DNA from: Rhodopseudomonas palustris
GTDB taxonomy: Bacteria; Pseudomonadota; Alphaproteobacteria; Rhizobiales; Xanthobacteraceae
Direction: 5' to 3'
NCBI GenBank assembly: GCA_016215605.1
Contig: JACRJB010000014.1
Location: forward strand, 186,001 to 250,000
DNA: 64,000 nucleotides
The first letter of the stretch is position 1, and each line of letters begins with the position of its first letter. The translations under genes and the position numbers were made by a program. Positions 9,023-16,992 of the stretch are shown here, piece by piece. Below the pieces are notes generated by a model, which was not told the origin of the DNA, did no database searches, and saw only the letters and a program-made list of their open reading frames with translations.

Positions 9023-9913
9023 ATGTCCGATCTCGTCTGGAGCCGGGACGGCGCCGATTGGCCGCACCGCGAGGCCAGCCGGTTCGTCGAGGCCGGCGGT
9101 TTCCGCTGGCATGTCCAGCAGATGGGGCCGCCGGACGCGCCGGCGATTCTGCTGATCCACGGCACCGGGGCGGCGTCGCATTCCTGGCGCGGCCTCGCGC
9201 CGCTGCTGGCGCAGCATTTTCGCGTGGTTGCGCCGGATCTGCCCGGCCACGGCTTCACCCAGTCGCCGAGGGCGCACCGGCTGTCGTTGCCGGGCATGGC
9301 CGGCGATCTCGCCGCGCTGTTGCGGGTGCTCGGCGTGTCGCCGGACATCGTGGTCGGACATTCCGCGGGCGCCGCGATCGCCACGCGGATGTGCCTCGAC
9401 GGCACGATCGCGCCGCGGCTGCTGATCAGCCTCAACGGCGCATTTCTGCCCTATGGCGGGCCGGCCGCGAACTTCTTCTCGCCGCTGGCCAAGATGCTGG
9501 TGCTCAATCCGTTCGTGCCGAGCCTGTTCGCCTGGCAGGCCGGACACCGCGGTGCGGTCGAGCGGCTGATCGGCAATACCGGCTCGACCATCGATGCGGT
9601 GGGGCTGAAGCTGTACGGCAAGCTGGTCGGGAATTCCGCCCATGTCGCCGCGGCGCTGCGGATGATGGCGAACTGGGATCTTGAGCCGCTGTTGAAAGGG
9701 CTGCCCGATCTGAAGCCGCAGCTGGTGCTGGTCGCCGCCGACGGCGACCGCGCGATTCCCCCGTCGGTGGCCCGTAAGGTCCAGGAAATTCAGCCGAAAG
9801 CGGTGATCGAGCGGATTCCGCGGCTCGGCCATCTGGCCCACGAGGAGCAGCCGCAGCTGATCGCGGACCTGATCGAGCGATATTCGCGACTGACGCCCCG
9901 AAATGTCGAATAG
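9023..9913 (+). CDS. bchO: BchO, magnesium-chelatase-associated alpha/beta hydrolase
   Basis: A 296-residue alpha/beta hydrolase of the BchO type, found beside magnesium chelatase genes in purple bacteria; its precise reaction is not settled. Motifs are LLIHGTGAASHSW (oxyanion region), VGHSAGAA (Ser nucleophile), ADGDRAIP (Asp) and RLGHLAHEEQP (His). In Rhodobacter bchO follows bchID. Here it is separated from bchD by about 3.1 kb containing a PilZ gene, hemE and another hydrolase. It ends 15 bases before the first PpsR operator of crtI. Confidence 0.92.
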   Translation: MSDLVWSRDGADWPHREASRFVEAGGFRWHVQQMGPPDAPAILLIHGTGAASHSWRGLAPLLAQHFRVVAPDLPGHGFTQSPRAHRLSLPGMAGDLAALLRVLGVSPDIVVGHSAGAAIATRMCLDGTIAPRLLISLNGAFLPYGGPAANFFSPLAKMLVLNPFVPSLFAWQAGHRGAVERLIGNTGSTIDAVGLKLYGKLVGNSAHVAAALRMMANWDLEPLLKGLPDLKPQLVLVAADGDRAIPPSVARKVQEIQPKAVIERIPRLGHLAHEEQPQLIADLIERYSRLTPRNVE

Positions 9914-9927
9914 ATCAAAGACAGCGG

Positions 9928-9945
9928 TGTAAGGTTCGCATTACA
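9928..9945. promoter_or_regulatory. PpsR operator upstream of crtI (distal)
   Basis: Exact match to TGT-N12-ACA (TGTAAGGTTCGCATTACA). It is paired with a second exact site whose start is 36 bases downstream, close to an integral number of helical turns, as for cooperative PpsR/CrtJ binding. Confidence 0.85.
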
Positions 9946-9963
9946 CATTTGGACTGGTTCGGC

Positions 9964-9981
9964 TGTCAATTTTTCGTTACA
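9964..9981. promoter_or_regulatory. PpsR operator upstream of crtI (proximal)
   Basis: Exact match (TGTCAATTTTTCGTTACA), ending 9 bases before the crtI ATG at 9991. Because the operator must lie in the promoter, it argues against the in-frame upstream ATG at 9949 as the crtI start. Confidence 0.9.
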
Positions 9982-9990
9982 GTGGTGCCC

Positions 9991-11526
9991 ATGCTCGATC
10001 CCGGTCCCAAATCCGCTCCTCGTCCTTCGAATGATCGCGCACCGCATGCGGTGGTGATCGGCTCCGGCTTCGGCGGTCTGGCCGCCGCGATCCGGCTCGG
10101 CGCCAAAGGGTATCGAGTAACCGTTCTCGAGAAGCTCGATCAGCCCGGCGGCCGTGCTTACGTCCATCGCCAGGACGGCTTCACCTTCGACGCCGGCCCG
10201 ACCATTGTGACGGCGCCGTATCTGTTCGAGGAGCTGTGGAAGCTGTGCGGCAAGCGGATGTCCGACGACGTCACGCTGAAGCCGATGTCGCCGTTCTATC
10301 GCATCCGTTTCGACGACGGCACGCATTTCGACTACTCCGACGACCGCAACGCGGTGCTGGATCAGATCGCGAAATTCTGCCCCGACGACGTGCCGGCCTA
10401 CGACCGCTTCATGGCGGCGTCGCAGGCGATCTTCAAGGTCGGTTTCGAGCAGCTCGGCGATCAGCCGTTTAGCCACTTCACCGACATGCTGAAGATCGCG
10501 CCGGCGATGGTCATGCTGGAGAGCTATCGCAGCGTCTACGGCATGGTCGCCAAGCATTTCAAGGATCCGAAGCTGCGCCAGGTGTTCAGCTTCCACCCGC
10601 TGCTGATCGGCGGCAACCCGTTCATGTCGAGCTCGGTGTACTGCCTGATCACCTATCTCGAAAAGCAGTGGGGCGTGCATTCGGCGATGGGCGGCACCGG
10701 CAGCCTGGTCACCGGGCTGGCGAAGCTGATCGAAGGCCAGGGCAACGAAATCCGCTACAATCAGGACGTCCGCCAGATCGTGGTCGAGAACGGCGCCGCC
10801 TGCGGCGTCAAGCTCGCCGACGGCGAAGTGATCAAGGCCGACATCGTGGTGTCCAACGCCGATTCGGCCTCGACCTATCGCTATCTGCTGGCGCCGGAGA
10901 CGCGCAAGCGCTGGACCGACGCCAAGATCGAACGCTCGCGTTATTCCATGAGCCTGTTCGTCTGGTACTTCGGCACGAAGCGGCGCTACGACGACGTCAA
11001 GCACCACACCATCCTGCTCGGGCCGCGCTACCGCGAGCTGATCGCCGACATCTTCAGCCGCAAGATCGTCGCCGACGATTTCAGCCTGTATCTGCATCGC
11101 CCGACCGCGACAGATCCGTCGCTGGCGCCGCCCGGCTGCGATACGTTCTACGTGCTGTCGCCGGTGCCGAATCTGCTCGGCGACATCGACTGGCACAGCA
11201 AGGCCGAGACCTATCGCGCCTCGATCGCCAAGATGCTCGGCGCGACCGTGCTGCCCGATCTCGAAAACCAGGTGGTGACCTCGAAGATCACCACGCCGCT
11301 GGATTTCCAGGACCGGCTGTCGTCGTTCCGCGGCGCCGCGTTCGGGCTCGAGCCGGTGTTGTGGCAGAGCGCCTGGTTCAGGCCGCACAACAAAAGCGAA
11401 GACGTCAAGAATTTGTATCTCGTCGGTGCGGGGACACATCCCGGCGCCGGCATGCCCGGGGTGTTGTCCTCGGCGCGTGTGCTCGATTCCCTGGTCCCCG
11501 AGGCCGACAGTCTGGTGACATCATGA
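9991..11526 (+). CDS. crtI: phytoene desaturase
   Basis: FAD-dependent desaturase converting phytoene to neurosporene or lycopene in the carotenoid pathway; membrane-associated. The 511-residue protein has the N-terminal dinucleotide fold VVIGSGFGGLAAAIRL at about residue 21, the GGRAYV motif, and the C-terminal carotenoid-desaturase signature with GAGTHPGAGMPG. The ATG at 9991 was chosen because a PpsR site lies just upstream, inside the 14-codon extension that begins at 9949. It overlaps crtB by four bases (ATGA at 11523). Expression is predicted to be repressed by PpsR under oxygen. Confidence 0.97.
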   Translation: MLDPGPKSAPRPSNDRAPHAVVIGSGFGGLAAAIRLGAKGYRVTVLEKLDQPGGRAYVHRQDGFTFDAGPTIVTAPYLFEELWKLCGKRMSDDVTLKPMSPFYRIRFDDGTHFDYSDDRNAVLDQIAKFCPDDVPAYDRFMAASQAIFKVGFEQLGDQPFSHFTDMLKIAPAMVMLESYRSVYGMVAKHFKDPKLRQVFSFHPLLIGGNPFMSSSVYCLITYLEKQWGVHSAMGGTGSLVTGLAKLIEGQGNEIRYNQDVRQIVVENGAACGVKLADGEVIKADIVVSNADSASTYRYLLAPETRKRWTDAKIERSRYSMSLFVWYFGTKRRYDDVKHHTILLGPRYRELIADIFSRKIVADDFSLYLHRPTATDPSLAPPGCDTFYVLSPVPNLLGDIDWHSKAETYRASIAKMLGATVLPDLENQVVTSKITTPLDFQDRLSSFRGAAFGLEPVLWQSAWFRPHNKSEDVKNLYLVGAGTHPGAGMPGVLSSARVLDSLVPEADSLVTS

Positions 11527-12590
11527 GTGTGCAATCCGATCTGCTGGCCCAGTCCGACATGCTCGCATGTCGGGAGATGATCAAGGAAGGCTCGCGCACC
11601 TTCCACGCGGCCTCCAAGGTGCTGCCGCGGCGGATCAGCGATCCGGCGATCGCGCTCTACGCGTTCTGCCGCGTCGCCGACGACGCCGTCGATCTCGGCC
11701 TCGATCGCACCGCCGCGGTCGAAGTGCTGAAGGACCGGCTCGACCGCGCCTGCCGCGGCCTGCCACGGGCCTATCCGTCGGACCGCGCCTTCGCCGACGT
11801 GATTGCACGGTTCTCGATTCCGCCGGCGATTCCCGAGGCGCTGATCGAAGGCCTGGAATGGGATTCGCAGGGCCGCCGCTTCGAAACGCTGTCGGATCTC
11901 TACGGCTATGCGGCCCGCGTCGCCGGCACCGTCGGCGTGATGATGACGCTGGTGATGGGGCAGCGCCGGCCCGATATCGTCGCCCGCGCCTGCGATCTCG
12001 GCTGCGCCATGCAGCTCACCAACATCGCCCGCGACATCGGCGAGGACGCCCGCAACGGCCGCATCTACATGCCGCTGTCGTGGATGCGCGAGGCCGGCCT
12101 CGATCCGGAGACCTGGCTCGCCGATCCGAAATTCACGCCGGAGATCGCCGGCATCGTCAAGCGGCTGATCGACACCGCGGACGCATTGTACGATCGCGCC
12201 ACGCTCGGCATCGCCAATCTGCCGCGTTCGTGCCGCCCCGGCATCTTCGCCGCGCGCGCGCTCTACGCCGAGATCGGCCGCGAGGTCGAACGCTCCGGGC
12301 TCGATTCGGTGTCGTCGCGCGCGGTGGTGTCGACCGGCCGCAAGCTCGCCGTGCTGGCGCGGATGCTGGCGTTCCAGGAAACCGAATGGGCGCCGGCGAA
12401 GTATCTGCCGGCGAAATTCGGCGACATGGAAGAGACCCGCTTCCTGGTCGACGCCGTGATCGCCCATCCGGTCCGCGATCTGCCGTCGATCCCGCGCGTC
12501 AAGCCGATCGAGCAGAAGGTCGCCTGGCTGGTCGACCTGTTCACCCGCCTCGAACGCCGCGACCAAATGCTGCAACGTAGCCGGGTGTAG
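11523..12590 (+). CDS. crtB: phytoene synthase
   Basis: Condenses two geranylgeranyl diphosphates to phytoene, the first committed carotenoid step. The 355-residue protein has both aspartate-rich motifs of squalene/phytoene synthases: ADDAVD near residue 51, and DIGEDARNGR near residue 170. It follows crtI with an ATGA overlap, forming a crtIB operon. The long region after its stop holds only dispersed repeats, so the operon ends here. Confidence 0.97.
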   Translation: MSVQSDLLAQSDMLACREMIKEGSRTFHAASKVLPRRISDPAIALYAFCRVADDAVDLGLDRTAAVEVLKDRLDRACRGLPRAYPSDRAFADVIARFSIPPAIPEALIEGLEWDSQGRRFETLSDLYGYAARVAGTVGVMMTLVMGQRRPDIVARACDLGCAMQLTNIARDIGEDARNGRIYMPLSWMREAGLDPETWLADPKFTPEIAGIVKRLIDTADALYDRATLGIANLPRSCRPGIFAARALYAEIGREVERSGLDSVSSRAVVSTGRKLAVLARMLAFQETEWAPAKYLPAKFGDMEETRFLVDAVIAHPVRDLPSIPRVKPIEQKVAWLVDLFTRLERRDQMLQRSRV

Positions 12591-12613
12591 TTCGGTCTCG
12601 TTGCTACCCTGAC

Positions 12614-12710
12614 TCCGTCATGCCCGGGCGTCGTCCCGGGCATCCACGACCAGCGCCCGCGCCGTGCCCGGCCCCGTGGATGGCCGGGACGAAGCCCGGC
12701 CATGACGCCG
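12614..12710. repeat. palindromic intergenic repeat, two hairpins
   Basis: Two related palindromes lie head to tail: ATGCCCGGG/CCCGGGCAT at 12620-12643 and ATGGCCGGG/CCCGGCCAT at 12680-12703. Both are flanked by CGTCATG-type sequence in mirrored orientation. A third copy lies at 14275-14308. Together they look like a REP-type family of small repeats. The first hairpin, starting 30 bases after the crtB stop, may also act in 3' end formation. Confidence 0.75.
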
Positions 12711-12740
12711 TGTGAGACGTGGGGCCGCGACCCATCCCGT

Positions 12741-12893
12741 GGCCCATGGTTCGAGACGCCCCGCGTCGCCCTATGGGCGTCGCTGGGCTCCTCACCATGA
12801 GGGGGTACTTGCGGCTGTCCACGTCGCGGTACTCCGACATGCTTCATCCTCATCCTGAGGAGGCCGCGTAGCGGCCGTCTCGAAGGATGGGCC
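12741..12893. repeat. inverted pair of a second dispersed repeat
   Basis: GGCCCATGGTTCGAGACG at 12741-12758 matches the reverse complement of 12876-12893 at 16 of 18 positions. CTCCTCACCATGAGG at 12789-12803 matches the reverse complement of 12848-12862 at 13 of 15. The two halves could fold into a large cruciform. With the element at 12614-12710 they fill most of the 407-base gap between crtB and hemF; no gene is seen in that gap. Confidence 0.75.
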
Positions 12894-12997
12894 GCGCGCA
12901 CACCCGCGCCCGCCTCAACCGCCACCCATTTGCAAAAACTCTCGAAGCCGCCACACTGGCATGATACCGATGCTGACGAGCGCAACGGATCACCAGC

Positions 12998-13900
12998 ATG
13001 ACGATCGACACCGACCTCGACACTGTCACCACCAGCCGCGTCGAAGCGCAGCGGACGCAGGCGCGCGCCTGGTTCGAGGGCCTGCGCGATCGGATCTGCG
13101 CCGAGATCGAGACGTTGGAACGCGAGGCGCCGGCCGAGCTGTTTCCCGGCACGCCGGCGACGTTCACCTACAAGCCGTGGCAGCGCAAGACGGGCGCCGG
13201 CGGCGGTGTCGGCGGCTTTCTGTCGAACGGCCGGCTGTTCGAAAAGATCGGCATTCACACCTCGTCGGCCAACGGCCGGCTGACGCCGGAGATGGCGAAG
13301 AATCTTCCCGGCGACGGCGTCACGCTCGACTACGTCTCGACCAGCATCAGCCTGATCATGCATCCGCGCAGCCCGCGGGTGCCGACCGTGCACATGAACA
13401 CGCGCTTTCTGTCGACCTCGCAGGGCTGGTTCGGCGGCGGCGCGGATCTGACGCCGATGCTGCCGGAGCAGCGCAGCCAGGACGCCGAGGACGCGGTGAT
13501 CTTTCACGCCGCAATGAAAGCGGCCTGCGACGCGCACGACCCGAGCTACTACGCCAAGTTCAAGCCCTGGGCCGACACCTATTTCTTCCTGCCGCATCGC
13601 GGCACCGCGCGCGGCGTCGGTGGCATCTTCTACGATCACCTCAACAGCGGCGATTTCGACCGCGACTTCGCCTTCACCCGCGACGTCGGCGCAGCATTGC
13701 TCGACATCTATCCGAAGATCGTCCGCAAGCGCATGATCGAGCCGTGGACCGAGCAAGAGCGCGCGCAGCAGCTCGCCTGCCGCGGACTCTATGTCGAGTT
13801 CAACCTCTTGTACGACAAGGGCACGATGTTCGGCCTGCAGACCGGCGGCAACACCGAAACCATCATGAGCTCGATGCCGCCGCTGGTCAGCTGGAGCTGA
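12998..13900 (+). CDS. hemF: oxygen-dependent coproporphyrinogen III oxidase
   Basis: Oxidatively decarboxylates coproporphyrinogen III to protoporphyrinogen IX using O2, in the cytoplasm. The 300-residue sequence shows the HemF hallmarks: WFGGGADLTP near residue 145, FFLPHRGTARGVGGIFYDHL near residue 195, and the C-terminal YVEFNLLYDKGTMFGLQTGGN. The length is normal for the family. The ATG at 12998 begins MTIDTDL. It stands alone between repeat-rich DNA and a hairpin terminator at 13916. Confidence 0.97.
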   Translation: MTIDTDLDTVTTSRVEAQRTQARAWFEGLRDRICAEIETLEREAPAELFPGTPATFTYKPWQRKTGAGGGVGGFLSNGRLFEKIGIHTSSANGRLTPEMAKNLPGDGVTLDYVSTSISLIMHPRSPRVPTVHMNTRFLSTSQGWFGGGADLTPMLPEQRSQDAEDAVIFHAAMKAACDAHDPSYYAKFKPWADTYFFLPHRGTARGVGGIFYDHLNSGDFDRDFAFTRDVGAALLDIYPKIVRKRMIEPWTEQERAQQLACRGLYVEFNLLYDKGTMFGLQTGGNTETIMSSMPPLVSWS

Positions 13901-13915
13901 CCGAAGCGCGATGCT

Positions 13916-13943
13916 CGGTCCGGATGTTTGCCGGACCGGTTTG
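13916..13943 (+). terminator. probable terminator of hemF
   Basis: Perfect 8-bp stem CGGTCCGG / CCGGACCG around a 7-base loop, 15 bases after the hemF stop, followed by GTTTGC. The T tract is short, so termination may be partial. Confidence 0.6.
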
Positions 13944-13987
13944 CTGATGGAACTGTCGATCCCACCCTCGCTGTCGGGAGAGATGCC

Positions 13988-14122
13988 GTGGAGGAGTATT
14001 ACGGACTGATCGAACTGGTGCTGGTGTTCGCCTGTCTGGCGATCGGCTGGTTCGTGCTCGAACGCCAGGGCAAACGCCTCGACCGCGCCCGCGCCGAACG
14101 CGACAAGGAGCAGTCCCCATGA
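13988..14122 (+). CDS. small single-span membrane protein, first of a paralogous pair
   Basis: A 44-residue protein from GTG at 13988, which has GGGAGA about 7 bases upstream. An in-frame ATG at 13928 lies within the hemF terminator and is unlikely. It has one hydrophobic helix (LIELVLVFACLAIGWFVL) followed by a basic and acidic amphipathic tail beginning ERQGKRLDR. The next gene encodes a protein of the same plan with the near-identical stretch LEWQGKRLDR, and the two overlap at ATGA. I do not recognise the family. The pair may insert as a heteromer in the inner membrane. Confidence 0.65.
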   Translation: MEEYYGLIELVLVFACLAIGWFVLERQGKRLDRARAERDKEQSP

Positions 14123-14271
14123 CCAGCGACAGCGCCTTCAACTACTTCGAAATCCTGATGCTCGGAATGTTCGCCGCGAGCTGGCTGGTGCTGGAATGGC
14201 AAGGCAAGCGGCTGGACCGCAAGCGGGAAGCGGAGAAGGCGTCGAACACGGCCCACCCAGACAAGCACTGA
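14119..14271 (+). CDS. small single-span membrane protein, second of a paralogous pair
   Basis: A 50-residue protein beginning MTSDSAFNYFEIL at 14119 and ending with TGA at 14269-14271. The hydrophobic segment LMLGMFAASWLVL is followed by EWQGKRLDRKREAEK, which mirrors the previous gene product. The ATG overlaps the upstream stop (ATGA), so the two are translationally coupled. Function is unknown. It lies between hemF and the end of crtC, and a copy of the palindromic repeat follows 3 bases after its stop. Confidence 0.65.
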   Translation: MTSDSAFNYFEILMLGMFAASWLVLEWQGKRLDRKREAEKASNTAHPDKH

Positions 14272-14274
14272 ATC

Positions 14275-14308
14275 CGTCATGGCCGGGCTTCGTCCCGGCC
14301 ATCCACGA
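14275..14308. repeat. palindromic intergenic repeat, third copy
   Basis: CGTCATGGCCGGG and its partner CCCGGCCATCCACGA repeat the element at 12614-12710. It sits between the small-protein pair and the crtC stop, where the hairpin could serve both convergent units as a terminator. Confidence 0.7.
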
Positions 14309-14322
14309 AAACGCGCCGCCCC

Positions 14323-15276
14323 TCACTTCCGCCGCGGCATCCGGAACGGAAGCATCGCCTGCACCACCGGCATGTTGAAGCGGTCGAGGGACAGGCTTTC
14401 GTGCATCAGCGTCACCGGTTCGCCGAGCAGCGTGGTGGCGATCATCGAGCGGGCGTAGAACGGGGTATCTTCGAGGGTGCGGATCACCCTGGCGTCCGCT
14501 TCGCTGCGGGCGCTGCGGCTGACTTTCCAGCCGGTGCGGGCGAGCGGCAAGAGCGGCGGCGGGGTGAAGCGCTCCATGTTGCCCTGGGCATCGAACGTCA
14601 TCGCCAGGTCGACGCGGCTGCCGTCGCGGCGCTCGGCTTCGTACAGGATCGCGGTCTTGTCGCGCAGTGCGCCGCGCGCCCATTCCCAATGTCGGAAGCC
14701 CGTCTCGATCGGCGCATCGCCGGCATTGGTGTCGAGATAGGCTTCGCCCGTCCACGACAGGTTCGGCTGATCCAGCGTCACCTCGATCCGCGAGCGCGGC
14801 GCGATCGGCCACCAGCGGTGATTGCCGTCTTCGTTGAGCACGAAGCAGGTCTTGGTCAGCGCCTGCGGGACGACGCGGACGCGGCCCCTGATCCGGCCCG
14901 GAATCGGTGCGCTCATCTCGTTGATGTTGATGGTCAGCGCCTTGCCGTCCCAGCCGAGGTCGCTCGGCCCGATCAGGAACGAATGCAGGTTGCGCGCGAC
15001 CTTGCCGCGCGCGCGCTCGGTCATGGTCCAGCGCTTGCCGGCGCTGTGATACAGCGCCACGTTGAGCGCGCAATGATCGAGCGGGTCGGCGGCGGCGCCG
15101 CGCCGCGCGAATTTGTAGTAGGGCGAGAACACGCTGCCGATGAAGGCGATGATGGTCAGGCCTTCGCGGCCGTCGTCGCTGATCGCGTCGACATACCACC
15201 AGGCGTAGCCGTTGGGCGGAACGTCGAGGTTGAATCCGGCGCGGCGTTCGTCGGTCTCGTTGGGCCAGGCAATCAT
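14323..15276 (-). CDS. crtC: carotenoid 1,2-hydratase (hydroxyneurosporene synthase)
   Basis: Adds water to the end double bond of neurosporene or lycopene in spirilloxanthin synthesis. The 317-residue protein begins MIAWPNETDERRAGF and has the family's Trp- and Tyr-rich blocks (NGYAWWYVDAISDD, FIGSVFSPYY). The conserved C-terminal YARSMI and ESLSLDRF segments are also present. It follows crtD with a 43-base gap on the minus strand, forming a crtDC operon under the PpsR sites near 16930. Confidence 0.95.
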   Translation of the reverse strand: MIAWPNETDERRAGFNLDVPPNGYAWWYVDAISDDGREGLTIIAFIGSVFSPYYKFARRGAAADPLDHCALNVALYHSAGKRWTMTERARGKVARNLHSFLIGPSDLGWDGKALTININEMSAPIPGRIRGRVRVVPQALTKTCFVLNEDGNHRWWPIAPRSRIEVTLDQPNLSWTGEAYLDTNAGDAPIETGFRHWEWARGALRDKTAILYEAERRDGSRVDLAMTFDAQGNMERFTPPPLLPLARTGWKVSRSARSEADARVIRTLEDTPFYARSMIATTLLGEPVTLMHESLSLDRFNMPVVQAMLPFRMPRRK

Positions 15277-15319
15277 CGATTCGTGTGCTTCGTCCTTGCG
15301 CGATTGAATCGCGCGTCGT

Positions 15320-16900
15320 TCAGGTGGCGGCCGGCCGCAGCATCGGCTTCAGGCCCTGCAACTCGGCCTCGAGATCGGCCAGCAGGCTCGCCGCCGCGGC
15401 GCGGCCGGACAGGCCGGCCATCGGCACGCCGGGGCCGGGATGGGTGCTGCCGCCGGCCAGATACAGGCCCGGAATTTTCGTCCGCGCGCCGGGGCGTTCG
15501 AACGAGGCGGTCCAGCCGTGCGAGGCGCGGCCGTACAGCGCGCCGCCGGTCGCGGGAAACAGCCGGTTGAAATCGGCCGGCGTCGTCACCGTGGTTTTGT
15601 CAGGCTGCTGCCGGATGCGCAAGCCGCAGCGCTCCAGTACGGCGAAGGTCCGTTCGGCGCAGCGCGCGATCTCGGCCTCGTCGAACGGCTTGCGGTCGCC
15701 GATCGGCGGCGCGTTGACCAGCACCAGCAGCTCTTCTTCGCCGCCGTCGCCGAGCCGCGCCTCGTCGTCGATGCGGTCCTGACCGCAGACATAGACGGTG
15801 GGTTCGCTCGGCACTTCGCCGCGCTCGAAGATGTCCGTGAACTCGCGCGCGTAGTCGCGCGAGAAGAACACCGAATGCCGGCTCAGCGGAAAGCCCTCGG
15901 TCTTCGCCACCATGCTCCAGGTCATCGCCGACAGCGACCGCAGCTTCGGCGCCAGCGGCGGCACCGCGCGCTGCACCGAGGCGCCGAACAGCCCGCCGGG
16001 CAGGGCGCCGACGTCGGCATTGACGATCACCGATTGCGCGTCGATGCGTTCGCCGCTGGCCAGGATCACCCCGGCGGCGCGGCCGCCCGAGACCATGATC
16101 TCGCGCACCTCCTGCTCGTAGCGGATCGTCGCGCCGAGCGACGCCGCGCAATCGGCCAGCGCCCGCGCCAGCGCATGCATGCCGCCTTCGATGATCCAGA
16201 CGCCCTGCTGCTCGACATGCGCGACCAGCATCAGCGTCGCGGGGGCCTGATACGGCGACGATCCGCAATAGGTCGCATAGCGCCCGAACAATTGCCGCAG
16301 CCGCGGGTCCTTGAAGTAATCGCCGAGCGCATTCCACATCGTCGTGAACGGGCGGATCTTGCGCAGCTCGAGCAGGCCGCCGATTCCGTTCGCGGTGGCG
16401 AGGCCGGGCAGGCTCGGCGCGGTGGCGCGCAGGAACGGCTGTTCGAGGATCTGATAGATCCGCCGGCTGTCGGCGCAGAATTGCCGGTAGCGCTTCGCCT
16501 CGGCGGGGCCGGCGAACACGCCGATCGCATCCGCCGACTGCGCCTCGTCGGCGAACAGATCGAGCCGCGTGGCCTCGTTCCAGGCATGGCGCGCCAGCAC
16601 CGACAGCGGCCGCAGCCGGACGTGATCGGCGAAGGTGAGGCCCGCGCTGGCGAACAGCTCCTCGAACACCCAGCGCATGGTGAAGACGGTCGGGCCGCTG
16701 TCGATCCGCGCCTGGCCGATGCCGACCTCGCGGATCTTGCCGCCGGGCGCGGCTGCGCGCTCGACCACGGTGACGTCGAAGCCGCGCGCAGACAAAGCGA
16801 GCGCCGAGGTCAGTCCGGCCACCCCGGCGCCGACCACCACCACGCGATTCCTTGCGGTCTGATCCCTCAACTCCGACTCCCGCTTCGCCTTAAGTGTCAT
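15320..16900 (-). CDS. crtD: methoxyneurosporene dehydrogenase (carotenoid 3,4-desaturase)
   Basis: Introduces the C-3,4 double bond into hydroxy- and methoxycarotenoids. The 526-residue flavoprotein has an N-terminal dinucleotide fold VVVGAGVAGLTSALAL near residue 20, GGKIREV, and the C-terminal GGSTHPGPGVPMAGLSGRAAA signature typical of CrtD and CrtI relatives. The start ATG at 16900 lies about 20 bases from an exact PpsR operator. It is divergent from crtE, and the 92-base intergene carries operators shared by both directions. Confidence 0.96.
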   Translation of the reverse strand: MTLKAKRESELRDQTARNRVVVVGAGVAGLTSALALSARGFDVTVVERAAAPGGKIREVGIGQARIDSGPTVFTMRWVFEELFASAGLTFADHVRLRPLSVLARHAWNEATRLDLFADEAQSADAIGVFAGPAEAKRYRQFCADSRRIYQILEQPFLRATAPSLPGLATANGIGGLLELRKIRPFTTMWNALGDYFKDPRLRQLFGRYATYCGSSPYQAPATLMLVAHVEQQGVWIIEGGMHALARALADCAASLGATIRYEQEVREIMVSGGRAAGVILASGERIDAQSVIVNADVGALPGGLFGASVQRAVPPLAPKLRSLSAMTWSMVAKTEGFPLSRHSVFFSRDYAREFTDIFERGEVPSEPTVYVCGQDRIDDEARLGDGGEEELLVLVNAPPIGDRKPFDEAEIARCAERTFAVLERCGLRIRQQPDKTTVTTPADFNRLFPATGGALYGRASHGWTASFERPGARTKIPGLYLAGGSTHPGPGVPMAGLSGRAAAASLLADLEAELQGLKPMLRPAAT

Positions 16901-16920
16901 TGCGCCATGTCATTGACACG

Positions 16921-16938
16921 TGTCCATAATAATTTACA
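16921..16938. promoter_or_regulatory. PpsR operator between crtD and crtE
   Basis: Exact TGT-N12-ACA match (TGTCCATAATAATTTACA), in the 92-base divergent promoter region. Confidence 0.85.
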
Positions 16939-16946
16939 GTCGCGCA

Positions 16947-16964
16947 TGACAAGTTAAATTGACA
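16947..16964. promoter_or_regulatory. second PpsR operator between crtD and crtE
   Basis: TGACAAGTTAAATTGACA has one mismatch in the outer triplet, but keeps the wider TGxCAA-N6-TTGACA dyad. It starts 26 bases after the first site. Confidence 0.7.
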
Positions 16965-16992
16965 CTTGCTGCGCTGAGAGCGGGAGTCTGCC

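Noticed and set aside
9949-9990. Longer N-terminus for CrtI
   Set aside because: It contains an exact PpsR operator, and the residues do not resemble CrtI.
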